Positions 33,600 through 45,782 are shown, counted from the first letter of the stretch. The stretch is 64,000 nucleotides of DNA from Mauremys mutica (GCF_020497125.1 NC_059079.1:10001553-10065552), one strand, 5' to 3'. The notes: generated by a model from the letters alone, not told the origin. Numbers and translations are program-made.

Positions 33600-34360
33600 T
33601 ACAGGTAGGAAATGTGCTTTACTTTCCTGAAACATGTCTTCTGGGAGAGTATAAATACTAAAATGAGTGGACTATTCCAATCTAAAAACTACTAAAGATG
33701 GAATTCAGCAGAAATGTCCACACACCTTTTATACAGTAATATATAGTAAAAGGCTCTAGCTTCTTTATGAGACAGCACACAATCTGTTCAGAAGCTAAAA
33801 TGTTTTTTGTTAACATTTCTTTTTATAAATGACTCAGCAGTGGGTACACAATGGGTACAAAATATAGAAATGCAACCATTCACCTTTATGTTCAATACTA
33901 TGCCCCTTTCACCAAGGAATTTGATTGAGACAATATTTGCCTGTCTCTGAACTTCAGTCTAACAGAATTACAAGTGTTCATGAAGATATTTTCACGTATC
34001 ACCAGAATGACCACCAGTTTCTTTAAGAAGATGAAGTCTGCCTTATCTTTCTGTATTACATAAAGACACTTTGGTGTCCTGGATTTACAGAATAAAAATA
34101 GCACAGGCTAAAAGCTCAAGGAGAATACACACAGGAACAGCGCTCTGTTAGTTGTCTGATAAGCTTAATGAAGACATTTAGGAAACTTACAAATCAGAAT
34201 GGGACAAAAATATAAAGGTGAATATTCAATCACACTTGCAGGAATTTAAAACCTTTTGTACTTCCCTGTTCATAGGTAGCTTCTGATTAACATTTTAAAT
34301 AGGTTAAGCATTCAGGAAAAGGGACAAAACAGTTGACATAAGACACGGTTATTCTAATCT

Positions 34361-34507
34361 TCATGCTTCTGATATTTCAGATTTACTGAGTGCAATAGCC
34401 AGCTCCAGGTCTTCTTGCTCTTGTTGTTTTAATCTTGCAAGTCTCTCTTTTTCTTCTCTCTCACTTTCCCTCTTAGCCCATTCAATCATGTCTTCTTCAG
34501 AAGGATA
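34361..34507 (-). CDS. EPS15: EPS15 last coding exon: two ubiquitin-interacting motifs
   Basis: The acceptor TTTTAAAATTGCAG lies at 34508 and up. The exon starts at a codon boundary with Y-P-S-E-E-D-M-I-E-W-A-K-R-E-S and ends E-L-A-I-A-L-S-K-S-E-I-S-E-A stop (TGA at 34363-34361), 48 codons. UIM1 is I-E-W-A-K-R-E-S; UIM2 is L-A-I-A-L-S-K-S, each with the key Ala and Ser. The first Tyr corresponds to the tyrosine phosphorylated by EGFR (about residue 850 in mammals). UIM2 binds ubiquitin and is needed for EPS15 monoubiquitination. Confidence 0.97.
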   Translation of the reverse strand, partial: YPSEEDMIEWAKRESEREEKERLARLKQQEQEDLELAIALSKSEISEA

Positions 34508-35688
34508 CTGCAATTTTAAAAAGAAACATATCTGGACTTAATCAGAATGTAACTGCACAATTCAAGTCTCTCAGAATTTGAAGGCATTTGAACTGTTCCA
34601 AAATATTATATGTATTTATTGTAGTTTTAGAATTTGCCTCTGTGCTGAAAAATGTGTTTTAAGAGTAGCCTGGTACAATTTCATTTGTAGTTTAAATAAG
34701 AATTGCACTAACACAGAAGATTAACTGTTTGATGAAAATACCCCCAGTTCAATTACCACCAACGAACACCAGTTTAAAAGGTACAATCTGGCAATTTGCT
34801 AAACACACTGACCTATGCAAATTACTCAAGCACATGCTTAACTTTAAGCACATGAGCAACCCTACTGAACAAAACTGAGTCCTAAACTTGGACAGAGAAA
34901 ACAATGCTACTGCAGCAATCACTATAAACAATAAATCTGATCTATTAGAATCAGATATGAACAAATTGGTAGTCCCTCGTACACTGCAGGATACATCTGG
35001 CATTGTGGGACAACCAGCTTTACCCTCATGTAACAGCATGGTGGCTCTTTTAAAGGTATTTTTCTCAGTGGCAGTGACTGCAGAATGAACTGTGCAGACA
35101 GTGTCATCAAAAAATGCTTTTGCTGAGGGGTACAGTACTACCCAAATGTTTCTGCAGCTACTAACCTGGCCTTACGTGAAAAAAGGGGAAGAGAGTACAA
35201 GATAAAGGTGTATGCACATGTATGTATACAAACAGAACATGAAGTGAACTGTTCTAATATTACAGTAGTGTGATGTCATGATCCCGAATAGGAACAGGAA
35301 GTAAGGGGATTATGTTAAATAAAGTACAAGAATTAATGCCAAACATGCGTCTATTTAGCATGCAGAGAATGCAATATGATTTACATAAAGCCATAAATAT
35401 TTGTCTGTGTGTTATGGCTATTTTAATAAACTCAAGCTACCGGTAATTTCTCTGTTAGCTGCTGTTTCTAAACTTGAGATTTTTGTGAACACAATTTGAG
35501 AAAAGTCTTGATTCCTTTCTGTAGCTCATACTCAAAAAGATCCCAGAAATTAAAGGAAACCATTCCTCACTCTCTTTCTCTCCTCTTCCCCCCACCCAAG
35601 TTTGCATTGTAACACTTCTAGGAAATAATTTGAACAAGAAGAGCGTTTCAGAGATTGCCATGGCCATGAACAGAGTACACAAAGCAGC

Positions 35689-37426
35689 CAGGGTGAATAT
35701 GATTTAAATCATGATTTAAATCACTAGTCAGGAAGACTCAATTTAATCATGGATTTCTACGTAAAAGTGCATTCTTGTTGGTTGTTATCACCTTAATACA
35801 TATTCTTCACAACTCAGAGATAGATGTAGGTTTTATTTTTAGAAGGTATACACTATACATTTTTACAGTGATTTATTTTGAAAACTTTTCAGATTAGTTT
35901 TACCGCTATATCAGAAAATGAATGATTGTTTGGTTATTTCATTTACCAAAGGTAATTGAAGCAGATATTTATGAAGTCACTGGGAGGTGAACTATCTCCA
36001 ATTCAACAGGTTAATCAATATTTGGAGAATTTTCTTGCCATGCTGTATTAGGAGAACATCACCAGACAGACATTTAAATTGTTTTATTTAACTAAAACAA
36101 TGTTATGTATTCTGGATTTTTTTCTTCAATAGCAAACATAATATTTTAACAAAACAAGCATATGAATTTTTAAAATTTAAACATTCAAGTTTTTTAAAAT
36201 CACATTTGTTTTTGTTAAAATTGTTTTTAACTAACATAGTTAAATGAAATATTTAAAAAACAAAACAAAAATTAAAATAGACTATGTCAGCCAGGTCAAC
36301 ATGAGAAACTTAAAATATTGGCTTTTGCAGCTAACTCAGTCATCTTCACCTTCATTTTCCTGTTTGTTCATAATCTGGAAAAGAAAAAACAAGCTTTCCT
36401 GCTTTTTCAGGTCTCAAACGATTTCTCAATTTGGAACGAATTAGTCCAAAGGAAGAAAATATGCTTTCTACACCGGCAGAAGAAGCTACTGCTGTTAAAA
36501 GTGAGATTAGCAGTTCAACAGTCTCTGAATCCAAGTGCTTAAGTAACTTCCACCAGTTCACTGGTGTGACTTTCTTTAAAACATCATCAGCAAACATCTA
36601 TTTCTGGAATGGTTCTTATTCCCAAACTGGGTCTCTTTTATGGCCTGCTGCCATTATGGGTTTTCCCTTCTAGTGAGAGAATGGTATGGTAGATCTCAAA
36701 TCAGTGAAGGCTACCACTCAGAAAGACCTTAAGACTTCTGGAATATGCTGCTCAAATAGTTTCACTTTTGTTTTTACTGCCTGTCCTTCCACTCTCGCAT
36801 TTATCTCCAGACTTCTTCTCCTTGTCCAGATCTATTCCGCCCCCAACAATCTTCTATTCACTGAACTTTTTGAAAGTTTGCACTTTTAGAGAGAGGTCGG
36901 GGATTGACTCTGTGTATACAAATCTGCAGAGGGACAATAGGAGTTGAGTGAGGTCTGTTATTTCTCACCTCTATATATTTATTTATTTAAAAACATTTTT
37001 GTTGTTAACAAGCATGTTACCTCTGGAGACACAAATCCACAGTTTGAAAACGGCAAAACTAAGCATCTCTGATGGTATCTTCTAGACTGAGCACTGAGTT
37101 CCATTGGGTAGATAGAAAGATTAACCTAAATAATCTATACAGAAGCCTGTGGAACTCCATAAAATTGGGTCCCTAATCCAAGAACTATTGGAACTCATTT
37201 ACAAAATTTTTCTTAAAACATTCCATGAATATATTGTCTTATACTATAGAATTAGAATTTATAATCCCTATTCCACGATGAGGTATCTTTGAGCTATAAT
37301 GTATCTTAATTAAAACCATCTTTAGATAGTTTCTCCATAAAAAAATCCGATCATCAAAAAAATCCAATTTAAATAAAAAAGCTGATTTTTTTTTATTTAA
37401 AAAAATATGGATTTTTTATCCACCCT
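35689..37426 (-). mobile_element. hAT transposon remnant with transposase C-terminus
   Basis: The left end is CAGGGTGAATATGATTTAAA and the right end, reversed, AGGGTGGATAAAAAATCC. The flanks AAAGCAGC (35681-35688) and TAAGCAGC (37427-37434) match in 7 of 8 bases, the hAT target size. At 1738 bp it is longer than the MITEs around it and still contains transposase sequence (36340-36597). It lies in the last EPS15 intron. Confidence 0.88.
36340..36597 (-). pseudogene. hAT transposase, C-terminal dimerisation region
   Basis: The minus frame reads M-F-A-D-D-V-L-K-K-V-T-P-V-N-W-W, then HLDSETVELLISLLTAVASS, AGVESIFSSFGLIRSKLRNR and LRPEKAGKLVF. The A-x-V-E-x-I-F-S-x-x-G..RN.L pattern is the hATC dimerisation motif that ends hAT-family transposases. 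The zinc finger and the catalytic D-D-E core are absent, so it cannot act. The frame is preserved over about 80 codons despite decay around it. Confidence 0.85.
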
Positions 37427-38402
37427 TAAGCAGCACAACCCAAGTGAACATCACCACAACCTGTCAATTTAAAAACTGGAACAGTGTTTACTCAAGTCAA
37501 GCATACAATTTACTAGGACTAAAGACAGTAAAAGTAACCTGACTAGGTTACTGTAAAATACAGCTTGCTATCAGTATATATAAATCCACTCAAAAGGTAT
37601 GAAGGCTAGAAAAGAAGGAAAGTCTTCAACAGTTCTTACTTGCAAAACACAAAGAAAATAATTTCATATATACTGAAGCGTGCTCAAAGCTTTAGGTTTG
37701 CTCTTAATGCTTGGGTTTTATGTGAAATGGATTCCTGGCTATAAAGAAATACTTGCAACTTTTTAATTGAATTGTACTTGTGCCTTGAATTTACTAACCA
37801 TTCAAAACTCACTCAAATACAATTTATATTTTTATAATCACCAACCTTATATAAATTATCTATTGTGAAATATTGAGATTGTGACCAAGTATTTTAGAGA
37901 TAGCTAAGAGAAAGTTTTAACAGAACCTTTATTTTTAAATTGTGTAATGATAGCATTATGCTATATAATTTGAACTTGTGAATATTTAAAACAGATGTCA
38001 ACGAGAACACCTAAGCAATATACATAAATTATCTGATGACTACTTTGTAAAAACCAGGAAACCTTCAGAGAAAACCTTAACACAGTTGTGCAATCAATAT
38101 GACCTGACAATACCAACAATAGTCTGCATTGTTTCACTTTTTATCTTAATGAATGGATTATACCAGCCTTAATTACAAGCTTCATGTATTAAGATATCAT
38201 ATGTAGGTAACAGCTCGAAAAATATTTTGAGCCTTTTAAAAGTTAATTATAGCCCTTAAGAAAAGGGATTACAGAGTTTTGAGGACAAGTTTTAGGAATT
38301 TTAAAATAAATCTGAAGGTTTTACTATGATTGAATCATTCCAGTAAGTTTTATTAAATGCCTCCTCACCTCAAGAAACAAAAATATAAAAGAACCTACTT
38401 AC

Positions 38403-38578
38403 AGCACTGAAGTTTGCAAAATTGCTGGTGTCTGTCTCTTTACCAGTATTGCTGGGAGCAAATGGGTCACAAAATAGATCTTCTTGTGCTTTGGGAACGT
38501 CACAACTTGGGAAAGGCTGAAATGGATCATTCAGTTTAAAGGAATCTGAAGAATCCAGTTTGTTGATAGGTCTTTTCC
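38403..38578 (-). CDS. EPS15: EPS15 exon: DPF motifs and NFANFSA
   Basis: Acceptor TTGATCCAG|GG, donor GCT|GTAAGT. 176 bp: two bases complete a Gly codon, then K-R-P-I-N-K-L-D-S-S-D-S-F-K-L-N-D-P-F-Q and, further on, D-L-F-C-D-P-F-A-P and S-N-F-A-N-F-S-A. NDPF and CDPF are AP-2 motifs. S-D-S-F stands where mammals have P-D-P-F, so one DPF is lost. Confidence 0.96.
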
Positions 38579-40069
38579 CTGGATCAAAAATAATTTAAGT
38601 CAACTCAAGTGACCACAAAGATGGCAGAAAGCGTACACTAAGCAAAAACAAACAAAAAACAAGAACTACTTGGATCACATCCTATAATCACGTAAATCAG
38701 CTCTGCCAGTTTGCAATAGCCAAAGATCTGGGTCTGACATTTAGTTCATAATCAGATATGGAATATCCTATAAGTGGGTTCAAGATTTAAGCGTATTATC
38801 CATGTATTAATTATATACCACAACCCTGGGAAAGAACCCCTAAAAAAGGTTAAAACAATTCTCCCAGCCCCCATATAGCCAGCATAGTTTTGGTGTCGTT
38901 CCCCCTGCCACTCTCCATAGAACTCTAGTGAGATTCCTTTTATTATTTTGTGTATAAAATTAGCTACTTGTACATCAAGGTAAAATACATTTTACTGTGC
39001 TCTGCAGAGTTCTGACGTTCTTTTGACTTCGCTGCCATCTGCAACTTCTCAGATTTTCACAAACAATATGAAGGAGGGTAACAAGCATTCAGATGCTAAG
39101 TGCTAACCCTGTCTTTTTGATTCTTGTCTAAATGGCAGCAAACATATCAGAATCAGATCTGTCTCTCACCAACTTGTTCTTTTCTCAGCTTACTCCGTCA
39201 GCTCTCAATACTTTTGAAGACACTGACCCAGCTCTTCCAAGGACATCCATCCCATCTTTAAAATTTCCTTTTCTGTATATGTAATAGTTAATAGCGGTAG
39301 CAATGTGATTCTAACACCTTTAATCTTTCATCTGCAATGCATTTAAGCTGGAGAATCCTTCTGTCCTGCAGCTGATTTTTGTCACAGGCAAGGGCCAACT
39401 TAGTTATTCCATTTAGAATTTACTATTGACCTGTCTACTAGTACCATTTTAGATTGGTTTAGATCTATATGTTTGTTCATATTCAATTTATTGGGAATCA
39501 TTGCTGCAAGTCAGTCTCACATACTTCCATAATCCTTAGGGGATTCTCTTATAGTAACTATTTGACTTGTTTTATATAAATTCATTGGGGAATATGTAAT
39601 GGTTTACATTGTCTTATTTTATGTACCTAGGCTACTTCCCAAAGAATATTTTGGTGCCCACATCACTATATAAAAATGCAAATCCCTTGAGTTTTCTTAA
39701 ATTAACACAGGAAAATCAGCCGCAAATGACATCTGTGTACATTTATTTGTGCCAAAGAGAAATAAATGCTTCAAGAACTTGGAGTACACAACAGTCTCAT
39801 TTCAAAGGCAAAAAAAAATAATCCTTTTCTAAAGTATCATGAGTCCCAGTATCTCTCTGATAGGTATGATTTATCTGTATCCAGAGAAGAAGTGAATTTC
39901 ATTAGATGCAAGGAAATTACCCTAGCACTCCCTCCACAGTTCAGTAGAGAATTTTAACAAGGATGTACTGAAAGCCTTCTTTAAACACTTCTTGCTTTTG
40001 AGCCAACCCCAAATGTTGTTGCTCCTTTTTATTTATTTTTTGTAATTAAAGTAGAGCAAAAAAAATAAA

Positions 40070-40490
40070 AAATAAAGGTGTAAAAAGGCAGTTGCTAAGG
40101 CAAGAATGAAGGCTGAAGAGGAATTATACATAAAGCTGAAGGAAGACGGCAGGAAATTGTTTTTTGGAAAAAAAGGAACATAGAAACACAAGATATTAAG
40201 AAATCTTTGTATGTGAAGGATGGAAACTGCATGGTGACTAACCCTAATGAGATGGTAGAGATATAGAAAAAATATTTCCAAAGGCTGTTATATGAGAGGA
40301 GAGAGTTGCAGGTGCAAGCAGTGCTGACAATTATGGGGAAGCCTCAAAAAGGTATTGATCTCTACAGAGGAGGCAGGAGGACTGAATTAGACAATAATAA
40401 AGCAGCTGATGAATATGAGATAACTGTTGACATAATCAAAGCAGTTGGAAATACCGGAGTACAGTGGCTTCACAGACTCAGGCCGCATCT
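40070..40490 (+). mobile_element. Non-LTR retrotransposon fragment (RTE-like), 5'-ward piece
   Basis: Translation in broken frames gives AVAKARMKAEEELYIKLKED and, after frameshifts, N-K-A-A-D-E-Y-E-I-T-V-D-I-I-K-A-V-G, then VQWLHRL. This is the pre-finger and first RT motif of an endonuclease-reverse transcriptase LINE distinct from CR1 (the N-K-A-x-x-x-D-x-I pattern). Clade is tentative. The rest continues at 41316. Confidence 0.7.
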
Positions 40491-41099
40491 ACACTATGGC
40501 GGGGTGGGGGGAGCTTGATCTAAGTTACGCAACTTCAGTACGTGAATAACGTAGATGAAGTTGATGCACTTAGATCTACTTACCGTGGGGTCCACACTAT
40601 GCTATGTTGACAGGAGATGCTCTCCCGTCAACTCCCCTTGCGCTTCTCGTTCAGGTGGAGTACAGGAGTCGATGGGAGAGCAATCTTCAGTCAATTTAAT
40701 GGGTCTTCACTAGGGTGTCTCTTTCCCCCCACTCCTGCACCCCACTTACCCCTTCTCCATATAAAGCAGGGGGGGGGGAACACACAGAGAGAGCTTGGGG
40801 CAGCAGCTGCTGTCTCAATTTCCTGATCCACTTAAAAAGACAATGCACTTAAGAGTGGGTCATCTTACTTAAAGGGGCAGTGTGCATCTCTCTCTCTCTC
40901 CCACACACACAAGGTGCATGTGTCTGTCTCTGTTTGCTATGCTTCCTCCCCTCCATTCCTGCTGCCTTGTAGAGTGTGAGAGGCTACATTAACAATGTGT
41001 TAACCCTTGAGAGCTCAGCCCCAGTGCTAGTTCATTCCCTGGGAAATATCCCACCCTCTTCCACCCTCTAACTTCACCACCTCAACCAAGCTTCACAAT
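40491..41099. repeat. Composite insertion within the RTE-like LINE
   Basis: It starts CCGCATCTACACTATGGCGG and GGTCCACACTATGCTATG, which look like a DNA-transposon end of the kind 'GTCTACACTA'. It then has a C/G-rich stretch with a G run (40769-40779) and a (CT)n-(CA)n microsatellite at 40887-40911. Boundaries and family are not resolved. Confidence 0.4.
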
Positions 41100-41313
41100 C
41101 ATAGCTGTGAACAGTACTAAATTGTTTGTTTAAAACTTATACTGTGTATATCTATATAATATATAGTTTTGTCTGGTGAAAAAAATCTCCCTGGAACCTA
41201 ACCTCCCCATTTACATTAATTCTTATGGGGAAATTGGATTTGCTTAACATCGTTTCGCTTAAAGTCGCATTTTTCAAGAACATAACTACAACGTTAAATG
41301 AGGAGTTACTGTA
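41100..41313. mobile_element. Mariner/Tigger-type element, right part
   Basis: It ends AATGAGGAGTTACTGTA, preceded by TCGTTTCGCTTAAAGTCGC and CCATTTACATTAATTCTTAT, a familiar Tc1/mariner (Tigger-like) end whose reverse starts TACAGTAACTCCTC next to a TA. The left end is not clear. Confidence 0.65.
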
Positions 41314-41315
41314 TG

Positions 41316-42010
41316 GTATTAGAATCGGCATCTGTGTTTGAAGATCATGATTTGAAAGTAAACTCAAAGAAAACCAAAGTTGTGCAAGGAGGGAAGGTGG
41401 AGGAAGAGCTGTTGATTGAAGACTCAGAAGAAAAGTTGAATCAGAAGAAAGAATCTGTATATTTGGGAATTATGCTTAGTGCCACCGGAGGGAGATCTGG
41501 AGAACTGAAAAACACAACCAAATATGCATAGGTGGCAGCGAAGAAGGTGGCAGGAGAACTGTGGGACTGGCAATTAAGTAACAAATTGAAAGGAAAAGTG
41601 TATGCCCTGTTTGTATTTGTCCCTGACTGCTCTACAGTTTGGAAACAGTGGATCTCCAAGAAAAGAAAATACAGGTAGCAGGAAATAATATATTGAAGGG
41701 AATGGCAGGCAAGTGGAGGGTAGACAGAATGTGCACAGAAGAATTTAGGGGGAAGGTGAACTGGGAACTCTCAGTGATAGCCTGGAGAGCACATGTTTGA
41801 GGTGGGCTGGACATGTTATAGAAGGGGGGTGGAGAACAAGCAGAAAGAAAACATGGGATGAAGAGGACAGCAAGTAAGGACATGGAAGACTAAGGATACG
41901 ATGGAAAGGCTGTCAAGAGAATCTGAAGAGAAAAACCTGTGCTAGTGAAAAATCATGGGACCCCATGTAAATTGGGCAAGGAGCCAAGAAGTGAACTGAC
42001 ATGTACAGCA
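41316..42010 (+). mobile_element. Non-LTR retrotransposon fragment (RTE-like), 3'-ward piece
   Basis: The frame at 41298-41531 reads LKVNSKKTKVVQGGKVEEEL and ESVYLGIMLSATGG, the post-catalytic L-K-x-N-x-x-K-T-x-V and Y-L-G motifs of a LINE RT. Later frames show an L-R-W-A-G-H-V-like and R-I-R-W-K-G-C-like C-terminal tail. The catalytic middle is missing, replaced by 40491-41313. Confidence 0.75.
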
Positions 42011-42498
42011 GACACAGGTACACAGCAAAATAGTAAAATATTTAAGTTGTCAAAAAATTACACACAAGATGCATATTAAAAATAAAACTAATATCAATAA
42101 AGCAAAAAGAACAGCTTTTAACACTGAGCCAGTGAAAAAGTTATTTAACTACTTTATATAAATTGTATGTTTTCCCTGTATAGTTATCCAGGTATTTGCC
42201 ATAGGTATAATTTTTAATACTGATAAATTTATCCATCACCAGGAGATTTAATTATTTATGAAACCATTTATTAATAAGAAGTGTTGCTACCAGATAACTA
42301 CTTGGGAACTATAAATCTGCATTGACAAAGGAAGTATTACGGCCATTTTCATAGCCCAAAAGTGGTACTTCTCATCAAACAATACTTTTGATCCAGAGGA
42401 TCTCACTGCTTTACGGGCTATAAAGGGATCATTTCAGCCATGGAAATATTGTCACTTCTACTGTCACTCAGCCAATTTAGTGTTTCTAGGAAAGGAAG

Positions 42499-43354
42499 TG
42501 TCATGGGTCTACCCTCACTTGAAACTGGGGGGTTTCAAGGTGAGGACCTGCATGCCACCATGTCCTAGGGTCTCACCCCCACTTTGAGCTTGTGAGTTCA
42601 AAGATGGGGACCCGCAGGTATTCTCCCCCCACCCTAACCCTTAGGGTAGGGTTCCTTCTCGCTGCCACCACTCGATTATTTCGGTGAATCGAGACACCCC
42701 TCTGTTCCCCCCTCCTCCTTCCAGAGACTTTCCTGGGGAAGCACAGATCAAATCACAGGGGGAGAAAGATTCCTTTCACTTCCCTCTCCCTTCCCTGCTT
42801 TCTCTGCTTGGAGACAACCCTTGTCTCCACAGAGTGGCGCCTAGCTTCCTTCCCCTGAATCCACAGGTAAGGAACTTAACCAAGTCCTGAACTTAAAAAG
42901 AGTTTATTAAGAGAACAAAAAGAAAATACAGAATCTCTATGAGCCCAAGCTGGACACTCATAGGGGATAACCTTATCAATCTCTGGAGAGAATTCCCCCT
43001 CCCCCCTTTCTCAGTAAAAGCAATAACAGCAAACAGGAATAAAGCATTTCCTTTAGCAAACACACAACTGCAAATATAGAAATTAAATCATAAGACTAAT
43101 TCGCCTTTCTAATTAATACTCACTATTAATTAGTAGAAACTACTCCAGGAGAACTTGGAGACATGACTGGTCTCGTTTAGATTCAAAAGAGTTCCCGAGA
43201 CAAACAAAGAAAACACAGACAAAAGCTTCCCTCCACAGAGATTTGAAATTATCTCGTCTCTGATTGGTCCTCTGGTCAGGTGGTCACCAGGTACTACATG
43301 TTAACCCTTTACAGGTAAAAAGGGACCTTAACCCTGATCTGTTTATTTATGACA
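42499..43354 (-). mobile_element. Solo LTR of an endogenous retrovirus-like element, 856 bp
   Basis: TGTCAT at one end and ATGACA at the other form a perfect terminal inverted repeat. A perfect 5-bp target duplication GGAAG lies at 42494-42498 and 43355-43359. Read on the minus strand it has AATAAA soon after its start, a CCAATCAGAG box (about 43258-43267) and an AATAAACTCTTTTTAAG poly(A) region (about 42895-42910). No internal retroviral genes remain, as expected after LTR-LTR recombination. Confidence 0.9.
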
Positions 43355-43815
43355 GGAAGTGAGGGCTTTAACTAATTGTTTGCAAGGCAGAGAGAGAGCA
43401 GGGTTTAATTTCACCAAAATGATATTACAAATTAGAGCTAAAAGTTTAAAAAGTTTTAATTACTGTTAACAGTGCCAGATTTAGCTTGTTCCTCCCTTTC
43501 CAAAAGCAGCAGCAGACCAACTGTTCCGTTTTTTTATATTACTATTGTCTATACTATCTTCCGTCAGCCTAATTTTTATGATATGGTTTTCATGAACACT
43601 TTAAAACTCTCATAATATAATACTCTATAATAATGCAGTAGTGTTCACATAAGAATAAATGCAAATGGAAGACAGACTGGAGCTTGAAAAGGAACACACA
43701 CTACTACTGCACTTAATCCTAGCAGTATCTTTTCAAAATTTTATTACTAAAGGTAAAAAAATAATTTAATTAATACCATGTTACAGTGGTTGTAGCTTCT
43801 TTAACTATGCTCCTT

Positions 43816-43985
43816 CTGGGGGGGGAAGCATGGTCCAGTATTTAGGGTACAGAACTAGGAGTCAGGAGTCTTGGGTTGTATTACTAACTCTCCCATTGAC
43901 TATGCTACATAACCTTAGAAAAGGCATTTGGATGGAAAGAGGTTAAGTTTCTCCAATGGTGAAATGGGGATAATGAAAAATACTT
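43816..43985 (+). repeat. MIR SINE
   Basis: GGGTACAGAACTAGGAGTCA, GGAGTCTTGGGTTGTATTAC, CATAACCTTAG and GGTGAAATGGGGATAATG follow the MIR consensus in the forward direction. Confidence 0.75.
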
Positions 43986-44419
43986 TTCAAATTTTGTCAA
44001 AAGAGGAGACGGTTTTGAAAACTAGGGACTTTCAACGGTACTTGGACAAAAGTGGGTAATTTGCTTTTAATAGCGAACTTCATAAGAGTTGTGATATAAC
44101 ACCCCCCCCCACTTAGAGCTCTCTATAGCCACACTATTTCCTTGTAGAAATTTGAAGTTATATTTTCCCCCTTTTTCCAGATCCTTGCTCTCTCCAAACA
44201 AATGGTTGATCTAAAATCCATGGGGAATTTAACATCAGAGGAGATGTCAGCAGTACAGGGACTGGGTTCTTTCACATTTTGCCAGTTCCTAAGTACTTTT
44301 ATTCTAGTTCAGTAGGAAATTCAAACCATGTTTTCTTACAACCCTCATACCATTACACAACTAGCAATATAGAAGCAGGTGAACCAAACTTTACTGGAAC
44401 CTCAAATATTAGCTTTTAC

Positions 44420-44582
44420 CAGGTGGTGGAGGGCAGGGTCTTGTAGGAGTTCCAGTCTTGGGGGGCAAAGCAGGAGGAATATCCTCATTTTTAGTTGGTG
44501 GTTCCTCAAATACGTTTTTAGTTATGACCACATTGTTTACAGAGCCTGATGTGGAGGAAATAAAGGGATCTTCATTGTTGGC
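44420..44582 (-). CDS. EPS15: EPS15 exon: DPF and proline-rich SH3-binding segment
   Basis: Acceptor TTAAATAG|GCC, donor CCTG|GTAAAA. 163 bp: A-N-N-E-D-P-F-I-S-S, then NNVVITKNVFEE, then P-P-A-L-P-P-K-T-G-T-P-T-R-P-C-P-P-P-P and one base of Gly. PPALPPK is the Crk SH3-binding type of site known in EPS15. A 12-base T/A tract precedes the acceptor. Confidence 0.97.
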
Positions 44583-44769
44583 CTATTTAAAAAAAAAAAA
44601 ACAGGGGAAAAATGCTATATTACAGTTTTCTTCAGCATAGCGAAATTCTACTCCCCCCTCCTTTCTTCCATAAAGGAATTCTTACCACAATTAGAAAAAA
44701 CAGTGAAGGTGCAAGCAAATCAGGAAATGTGGTCATAATTCCTCTGTGGTGCACAATACTAGATTAGTA

Positions 44770-44900
44770 TTAACTACTTATATTATGGTAGCACCCAAAA
44801 GGCCAAATCAGGCCCCATTTCACTGAGTACTGTACAAACAGAGAAAAGAGACTCCCTGCTCTGAAGAGCTTGGCATATGGAGAATAGTACAGCATTAATT
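44770..44900 (-). repeat. Interspersed repeat (same family as 15140)
   Basis: TTATATTATGGTAGCACCC, CCCCATTTCACTGAGTACTG, TACAAACAGAG and CCCTGCTCTGAAGAGCTTGG, the reverse orientation of the repeat at 15140 and 54360. Confidence 0.55.
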
Positions 44901-45782
44901 ACTAGTTCAATCATTTGGAACAAGGAGAGGGAAGACAACTAGCCCAGAAAACAGTGCAAGGTGCCTACAAGATAAATATACTTCCCCACGGTTACCACAG
45001 CAGTCCACAATATAAGGAAGATTAAGAGTTAGTGAGACAAGTGGCAGCTCAAAATGGAAGTACAAGAGAACCTTAAAATTTCACTAAAACTAGCAGAGTG
45101 TCCTCAGGTTATTAGCTGAAGAATTAAAATCCTTGGATGAGATTGATCTCAGTTAAGCCAGGATCTATGGCAAAACTTGCACTGACTTCAATGGGCCAGT
45201 ATTTCATCCATCATGGGAAAACCAGTAATATATGTTAACACTACAGCTTGCTCTCTCAACATGAGGATTTTGAAATGAGTTAGCAATTACATTTTAATGT
45301 AGGCTGCTTTCCCCCCACTCATGCAGATATACCCAAAATGGATGTCTGTATGAGAACCAATTCAAAAAAATCAATGTGACTAGTATCAATGTGACAGCAG
45401 CAAACAACTGAGGCAGCTACACAACCAAATAAGCTGAAGGTAACTAGCCTGTGAGCTAAGACTGGGAGAGATGTGGTTAAAACAAAAACAAAAAGATGGT
45501 TTTAAAGGTTTTCTAACATGGAAAAAAATAATTTACTTTTAAAGTTGCAACAATCTGAACTGCTACAATAAAATGTTTACAACAGCATTCATCACAGGGG
45601 TAATTGCAGGGCACATTACTGTTACAACCCCTTTCAGAAAAATCAACCTGTGTCAATTTTTATTGGAGAGTAAAAACAGAATATCAGTTGAATAGTTCTA
45701 TAACTGAAAACACTAGATCTTCGTGTTTCAGTTGCTGCAGCATTTTATGCCTTTTCCACATATGTTAATCATTTCAGATTAC

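Larger units (their letters stand above)
32085..34360 (-). other. EPS15: EPS15 3' untranslated region
   Basis: It runs from the EPS15 stop at 34361 to about 15-20 bases past the AATAAA at 32101-32106. The length of about 2.3 kb agrees with what I recall for the mammalian mRNA. It is AT-rich and free of recognisable transposons, in contrast to the introns, which itself supports its being exonic. The 62-codon frame at 32493-32681 is not a gene. Confidence 0.6.

Noticed and set aside
40617..40911. Promoter or CpG island
   Set aside because: The GC content comes from short G and C runs and a CT/CA microsatellite in a transposon insertion, with few CpGs.
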